This document shows positions 42,405 through 42,925 of a DNA stretch of 42,925 bases, piece after piece; position 1 is the stretch's first letter, and the number at the start of each line of letters is the position of its first letter. The notes beneath the pieces were generated by a model, which saw only the letters and a program-made list of their open reading frames with translations, was not told where the DNA came from and did no database searches. The stretch comes from Streptomyces sp. MBT65 (lineage in GTDB: Bacteria > Actinomycetota > Actinomycetes > Streptomycetales > Streptomycetaceae). The stretch lies in contig NZ_JAENRY010000035.1 of NCBI RefSeq assembly GCF_016612545.1, positions 1-42,925 on the forward strand. Direction: 5' to 3'. The position numbers and the translations under genes were made by a program.

Positions 42405-42925
42405 GGGACGGATGGGGAACTACCGCCCGCACCTCGGGAGTTCAGAGGGGGAGAGCTCAACTCCGACTTCGTCTTGCGGGACAGGACGATCGCGCCGACC
42501 AGGGCCGCGAGGAGAAGCACGGAGAGGGCCTCGAAGGGGAGGACCCAGTTCTGGAACAGGCTCGCACCGGTCACCGCGGTCGAGCCGGCGGCCGGACCGT
42601 CCAGGTCCATCCAGGTCGCGCGGAAGGCGTCGACGACGACCCAGACCAGGGCCGGGCCCAGCGGTTGCCGGAGTCGGCGTCCGGCGAGCGGCCGATGGGG
42701 GCCTTCGTGAGCATCAGACCGAAGAGAAGGAGCACGACGACGGAACCGACATAGATGAGGACCTGCACCCAGGCGATGAACTCAGCGGTGAGGAGGAGGT
42801 ATTCGACGGCGAGACCGCCGAGGGTCACCACCAGCCACAGGGCGGCGTGCACCAGCTGCTTGGTCGTGACGGTGACGAGAGCGGCGCCGAAGGTGACCAG
42901 TCCGACTAGGAGGAAGGCGATCTCG

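Larger units (their letters stand above)
42200..42925 (-). pseudogene. nuoJ: NADH-quinone oxidoreductase subunit J, frameshifted, 5' end outside window
   Basis: The window edge cuts the N-terminus. The visible protein starts EIAFLLVGLVTFGAALVTVT, then HAALWLVVTLGGLAVEYLLL and VLIYVGSVVVLLLFGLMLT, all family-typical, up to GNRWA near 42655. There the frame changes. The continuation ALVWVVVDAFRATWMDLDG and EALSVLLLAALVGAIVLSRK lies in another frame. About ten codons expected in this transmembrane helix seem to be missing as well, so a small deletion fits better than a one-base error. The C-terminal tail after LSRK is a long repetitive Thr/Glu/Arg-rich extension. The product as read would lose its last helices. 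Confidence 0.8.

Overview
The window looks like a piece of a Streptomyces chromosome. Most of it is about 70% GC with strong third-position GC. The gene order tRNA-Trp, secE, nusG, rplK, rplA next to aspC, an adenosine-deaminase-like gene, murB, two MaoC dehydratases and rpmG is typical of that genus, as is a second nuo cluster beside htpX. Species cannot be named from the sequence alone.

Layout. 1-701: GC-rich sequence with a 15-bp tandem repeat and no gene I trust. 702-4630 (minus): lipoprotein, rplA, rplK, nusG, secE and tRNA-Trp. 4901-12964: aspC, adenosine-deaminase-like hydrolase, a conserved hypothetical, murB, a TetR-controlled MFS exporter with visible operators, the MaoC pair, rpmG, tRNA-Met and tRNA-Thr. 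13226-19055: an amidohydrolase relative that seems to lack metal ligands, an NAD(P)-binding protein, a small Cys protein, a PL7 alginate lyase, tRNA-Tyr (the family of sites used by SLP1, empty here), a YajQ protein, a GlsB-like membrane protein and a SMI1/KNR4 protein. 35651-42925 (minus): htpX and nuoN-M-L-K-J, with nuoJ frameshifted and cut by the window edge.

The centre (19336-35549, about 16.2 kb) is an actinomycete integrative and conjugative element (AICE) inserted into a yccF-like membrane protein gene. The gene's first 35 codons lie at 35654-35542 and the rest at 19343-19056. Joining them gives a complete 130-residue YccF protein. The element encodes a large serine integrase, a RepSA-type initiator, an FtsK/TraB-type DNA translocase, a small membrane protein, an SCO3933-family regulator and a GntR/KorSA-type repressor. 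It also carries an XRE/TPR regulator, an ATP-binding protein and an APH-fold kinase. Just inside attL it carries an intact second yccF, apparently a substitute for the gene it breaks.

The cargo next to that copy is a lower-GC operon read on the minus strand: a small ORF, a Trypco1-type protein, and a 1325-residue protein that combines a trypsin-like protease, a NACHT/STAND NTPase and about 14 WD40 repeats. This architecture matches proposed NTP-dependent conflict (anti-phage or self-recognition) systems and is the best candidate here for a little-described biological system.

Three linked observations stand out. The integrase stop codon is supplied by the chromosome at attR, so the free circle would encode a different 20-residue C-terminus. 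The integrase carries a C-terminal region resembling the N-terminal domain of IS5-type transposases. The internal duplication of yccF leaves a second intact copy of the 38-bp attB sequence about 190 bp from attL.
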